DNA of 64,000 nucleotides from Clostridia bacterium (GTDB taxonomy: Bacteria > Bacillota > Clostridia > Lachnospirales > Lachnospiraceae), in the NCBI GenBank assembly GCA_910576205.1, contig CAJTHL010000004.1, positions 62,001 through 126,000 of the forward strand. The letters are read 5' to 3'. Made by a program: the position numbers and the translations under genes. A model generated the notes under the pieces. It was not told the origin of the DNA and ran no database searches. It was given only the letters and a program-made list of their open reading frames with translations. Positions 61,201 to 64,000 of the stretch are shown here, piece by piece (position 1 is the stretch's first letter; the number at the start of each line of letters is the position of its first letter).

Positions 61201-62688
61201 TCAGAACTGAAAGTAGAAAAACTGGCTTGTGTCATAAGCCGCTCCGTACACGCCGAACACCAGAATCACACCAATCCCTAAAGCGTAGAGAAAAATGCGC
61301 ACCAGAGCGTTTCTCCCTGCCACCAGACGGCACAGGCTGACGCCCTTTGCGCAGAGTATGTCCACCGCCAGCAATACCAGCAGGGAAATTCCCAGAAGCG
61401 CCCACTCTATGGGAATCATTCCCATGCCCGCCGGATCCAGGAATCCAGGGCTTTGGAATATTATGCCCAGCATCCCCTTTATATCCCCCAGGGAATTTGC
61501 CCGAAAGGCCATAAGAGCGGCATCCACCAGAAGGAATGTTACCAGTATCTGAAAAAATGCCGGAAGCTTCGGTTTCCTCTTCCAGCCAGCCAGCTGGCAA
61601 AGCCTGCCCAAAAGGACGTTTTTCCATTTTCCTATTATCTGGTAAGCTCCATGGATGCCTCCCCACAGGATAAAATGCCAGCTTGCCCCATGCCAGGCCC
61701 CGCTGACCAGAAATACAATCATGAGATTAAGCTGATTCCTCCAGGGCGCCACCCGGTTTCCCCCCAGGGGGATATACAGGTAATCCCGGAACCAGTTGCT
61801 TAGGGAAATATGCCATCTGCGCCAGAATTCCCCAACAGACCTGGAAAAGTAGGGCTGGCGGAAATTGTGCATCAGCTCAAACCCACAGACCCGGGCCGCT
61901 CCCCGGGCAATGTTGCTATAGCCGTCAAAATCGCAGTAGAGCTGAAAGGCAAACAGAAACGTTGCCAGAAGGATCTCCCCGCCTCCAAAAGCCTGGTACT
62001 GGCCGTACACCGCGTTTACAGCGATTGCCGCCCGGTCAGCAATCAGCAGTTTCTGGAAAAACCCCCACAGCATAAGAAGGAGGCCGTCCCGGATACGCCC
62101 CATGTCCCAGAGCCGCCACCTCTCCATCTTCTGTACCTGGGTCAGAAAATTTCCCGACCGCTCAATGGGCCCTGCCACCAGCTGGGGGAAAAAGGAGACA
62201 AACAGGGCGTACCGCAGGAGATTCTTCTCCGCCGGCACACTTCCCCGGTAGACGTCCACCGTATAGCCCAGGGCCTGAAAGGTATAAAAGGAAATGCCCA
62301 CCGGAAGCAGCACGTCAAAGGGCTTGTCCAGAACCGTCATATGAAAGGCCCCCAGGAAGCGGTTCACATTTTCCAGGGCAAAGTCAAAATACTTAAAGAA
62401 AAAGAGAATCCCGATATTAATAAGGAAGCTAAGGGCCACGCACCACTTCTTCCGGCGGACGCAAAGCCTCTCATCCGGAAGCCGCCCCGCCCGCTCCAGC
62501 AGCATGCCGGAGAGAAAAGTCGTCACGGTGGAAATCGCGATCAGCAACGCGTATCCGGGATTCCAGCTCATATAAAAATAATAGCTTGCCGCCAGAAGCC
62601 AGCCTAGGCGGGCCTTTGCAGGCACCAGCAGATAAACCAGCACAACCGCCGGAAAAAAAACAAGAAAATGCAGGGAATTAAACAACAT
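61201..62688 (-). CDS. MBOAT-family membrane O-acyltransferase (AlgI/PatA-like)
   Basis: 495 aa with ten or more helices. The MBOAT core shows SVGEFWRRWHISLSNWFRDY and the histidine motif SGAWHGASWHFILWGG, which holds the catalytic histidine. It takes an acyl group from a cytosolic donor and passes it across the membrane to the SGNH partner encoded next, for O-acylation of an extracellular glycan. GGAGGG precedes the start. The acyl group is probably acetyl as in most such pairs, but that is inferred. Confidence 0.87.
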   Translation of the reverse strand: MLFNSLHFLVFFPAVVLVYLLVPAKARLGWLLAASYYFYMSWNPGYALLIAISTVTTFLSGMLLERAGRLPDERLCVRRKKWCVALSFLINIGILFFFKYFDFALENVNRFLGAFHMTVLDKPFDVLLPVGISFYTFQALGYTVDVYRGSVPAEKNLLRYALFVSFFPQLVAGPIERSGNFLTQVQKMERWRLWDMGRIRDGLLLMLWGFFQKLLIADRAAIAVNAVYGQYQAFGGGEILLATFLFAFQLYCDFDGYSNIARGAARVCGFELMHNFRQPYFSRSVGEFWRRWHISLSNWFRDYLYIPLGGNRVAPWRNQLNLMIVFLVSGAWHGASWHFILWGGIHGAYQIIGKWKNVLLGRLCQLAGWKRKPKLPAFFQILVTFLLVDAALMAFRANSLGDIKGMLGIIFQSPGFLDPAGMGMIPIEWALLGISLLVLLAVDILCAKGVSLCRLVAGRNALVRIFLYALGIGVILVFGVYGAAYDTSQFFYFQF

Positions 62689-62705
62689 GGATTGTCCCTC
62701 CGCTT

Positions 62706-63782
62706 TTATGGGGTTCTGGTTTTCCGGAAACGCCTGCCATACAGGAGAAAGTCCAGAATCCGGATCCGTTTTGTCACAAATATAATTGCCCCGGTTACTG
62801 CGCTCATAACTGCAAAGGAGGCCAGCACAAACAATATCCCCTGAAAGCTATAGAGCTCCCAGGCTGTCCCCCTGTTAAGAATTGTGGCAAAGTGGAAATG
62901 AAGCGCATAGATTTCCAGGGTGTAGTTTCCAAGCCAGGCCGCCGCCTGCTTTGCCTTTCCGTCCGGCCACAGGCGGCACAGGCAGAAAATCACATAACAG
63001 CCGCAAAAGGAGGCCGTTATCTGCCGCAAAAGCGCCTGGAAACTGCTCATATCCAGAAGGTCATACCGGATAATCAGATAGAAAAATCCCACAGCCGCAG
63101 CCGGCGCAAGAACTGTTTCCGCCGGAACCAGAAGCCCCTTTCCCAGGGATTCCTTTTCCTGCACAGACTGCCCTTTTTGCCTGCCAGGCGGGAAACAGGA
63201 GGACAAAAGCTCCCGGATGGGATATGCCGCCGCCACATACCCGGTCATATAAAAGGGAATGTAGAGCCTGGTAAGCCCCGGGCTTAGAAATTCCCATCCC
63301 AGCAGCGTCTCTATAACCACAAAGGCCGCCTGCAGCCCATAAGCGCCCCAGAAAACAATTTCCCGGGAAACTGTGCCCTTCGCCAGGCAGGCGGCAAGCT
63401 GGGCCGTATAGACCATGGCCGTCAGCAGAAACAAGGTCATAAGGAACCACAGGCCGTAATCCAGGTGAAACAGGGTGTCCACAAAAGCCCCGGGAAGCTC
63501 CAGAGGATACAGAACCGCAATCCATACAAAAAAGGGCGTCAGATAAGAAACCGCCCGTCTCCCAAGTATCCGTCCGTAGTCCCTCAGGCCGGAAACCTTT
63601 CTCCCCATCCCGCACAGCCAGCCGCTGACAATCATAAACAACGGCATCTGCACAGCCTTAATTCCGTCGTAGAGATAGGCGTCCTCCATATGGTTCAGAT
63701 TCAGCACATGTCCCAGCATAACCAGAAAAATTGCCACGCCTTTTACGGCGTCCAGCGTCTGGTTCCGGTTTGTATTGGCCAT
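62706..63782 (-). CDS. Acyltransferase family 3 (AT3/OafA-like) membrane protein
   Basis: 358 aa with about ten helices. The opening TLDAVKGVAIFLVMLGHV carries the conserved histidine of the family; SGWLCGMGRKVSG and the LYIPFYMTGYVAA segment also fit. Such proteins acetylate sugars at the membrane, as with Fuc or GlcNAc-type residues. It is the first gene of the acyltransferase operon, with its own promoter, and ends 17 bp before the MBOAT gene. Confidence 0.82.
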   Translation of the reverse strand: MANTNRNQTLDAVKGVAIFLVMLGHVLNLNHMEDAYLYDGIKAVQMPLFMIVSGWLCGMGRKVSGLRDYGRILGRRAVSYLTPFFVWIAVLYPLELPGAFVDTLFHLDYGLWFLMTLFLLTAMVYTAQLAACLAKGTVSREIVFWGAYGLQAAFVVIETLLGWEFLSPGLTRLYIPFYMTGYVAAAYPIRELLSSCFPPGRQKGQSVQEKESLGKGLLVPAETVLAPAAAVGFFYLIIRYDLLDMSSFQALLRQITASFCGCYVIFCLCRLWPDGKAKQAAAWLGNYTLEIYALHFHFATILNRGTAWELYSFQGILFVLASFAVMSAVTGAIIFVTKRIRILDFLLYGRRFRKTRTP

Positions 63783-63812
63783 AAATTCCCGATTTCCCTT
63801 CGTTTTCCTCCC

Positions 63813-63841
63813 ATTTTACCATACCATCTGCAAAATGTCCA
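63813..63841 (-). promoter_or_regulatory. Promoter of the AT3-MBOAT-SGNH operon
   Basis: TGGACA (63836-63841) and TAAAAT (63813-63818), 17 bp apart on the minus strand, about 30 bp before the AT3 start. Confidence 0.65.
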
Positions 63842-63892
63842 TTTTCTCTTTCCCCCTCTCCTTATGGTCTGAAGCCGTCCCGAAACAAAAAC

Positions 63893-63928
63893 AAGGCATA
63901 CCAGACGCTCATCTGCCCAGTATGCCTT
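63893..63928 (-). terminator. Intrinsic terminator of the operon entering from the right edge
   Basis: AAGGCATAC and GTATGCCTT form a 9-bp stem with an 18-base loop, followed on the minus strand by GTTTTTGTTT. It separates an upstream unit outside the window from the acyltransferase operon. Confidence 0.7.
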
Positions 63929-63960
63929 ATCATCCGTTGAAATGTAAAATTTCTCCTCTT

Positions 63961-64000
63961 TCAAAGAGCCCTTTTCCCCGCTAACCACTCCTTGACAAGA
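63961..64000 (-). CDS. Possible carboxyl end of a gene lying outside the window
   Basis: A minus-strand frame entering from the right edge reads LVKEWLAGKRAL and stops at 63961, 33 bp before the terminator stem. It is too short to identify, but the spacing fits the end of an upstream operon. Confidence 0.35.
   Translation of the reverse strand, partial: LVKEWLAGKRAL

Noticed and set aside
61810..62607. Plus-strand open frame of 265 codons opposite the MBOAT gene
   Set aside because: Antisense shadow of a clear membrane protein gene; its residues show no fold or motif.
1..64000. tRNA, rRNA, CRISPR arrays, insertion sequences and integrases
   Set aside because: None was recognised on either strand by reading, despite the mosaic composition that might suggest mobile elements.

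Overview
The window reads as a surface-glycan locus of a Firmicutes gut-type anaerobe, most likely a member of the Lachnospiraceae (Clostridia). The grounds are the LoaP-type NusG paralogue, sigma-A-like promoters with AGGAGG-type ribosome binding sites, long tightly overlapping operons and the gene repertoire. The genus cannot be fixed from the sequence. By eye, base composition is mosaic: about 1-30 kb is AT-rich, the wbpDBA block at 30-33 kb is richer in GC, 33-37 kb is AT-rich again, and from about 38 kb rightwards the DNA is clearly GC-rich. This suggests a recently assembled or exchanged glycan cassette set in an older chromosomal background.

Region A (39.3 kb down to 1, all minus strand) looks like one very long transcription unit. 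It starts at a good promoter (39266-39294), runs through a leader with a GAAA-tetraloop hairpin and an intrinsic terminator, and then enters loaP. After loaP come a PglC-like initiating phosphoglycosyltransferase, a 4-ketoreductase, glycosyltransferases, the UDP-GlcNAc3NAcA pathway (wbpA, wbpB, wbpD and the distant wbpE), the amidotransferase set wbpG-hisH-hisF that makes acetamidino groups, modifying enzymes, a PglK-like ABC flippase and a putative CMP-sugar transferase. The pseudaminic acid genes follow (pseB, pseC, pseF, pseI, pseG; no pseH). They are interrupted by an acyl-activation cassette: AMP-ligase, ACP, AAC(3)-like acyltransferase, aldolase and cyclase, plus two decayed genes. The unit ends with a formyltransferase and two choline-kinase/cytidylyltransferase modules and a permease typical of phosphocholine decoration.

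Region B (39.3-42.6 kb) holds a membrane-bound WbpM/CapD-type 4,6-dehydratase with its own promoter, a MazG-like pyrophosphohydrolase and an XRE regulator.

Region C (42.7-64 kb, GC-rich) is a set of extracytoplasmic glycosylation genes. It has GtrB-like polyprenyl-phosphate glycosyltransferases next to large multi-membrane glycosyltransferases, and fdtA/fdtB for a dTDP-3-amino-3,6-dideoxyhexose. It also has an SGNH hydrolase, an FAD oxidoreductase divergent from a sugar isomerase, and an acyltransferase operon (AT3, MBOAT, SGNH).

Taken together, the left unit probably builds an acidic oligosaccharide. Its likely components are QuiNAc/FucNAc-type sugar, amidinated diamino-uronic acid and an unusually N-acylated or N-formylated pseudaminic acid, with phosphocholine-like substituents. 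No Wzx flippase or Wzy polymerase was recognised, so en bloc flipping by the ABC transporter is likely. The most novel candidate is the ACP-dependent acylation cassette embedded in a pseudaminic acid pathway that lacks pseH.
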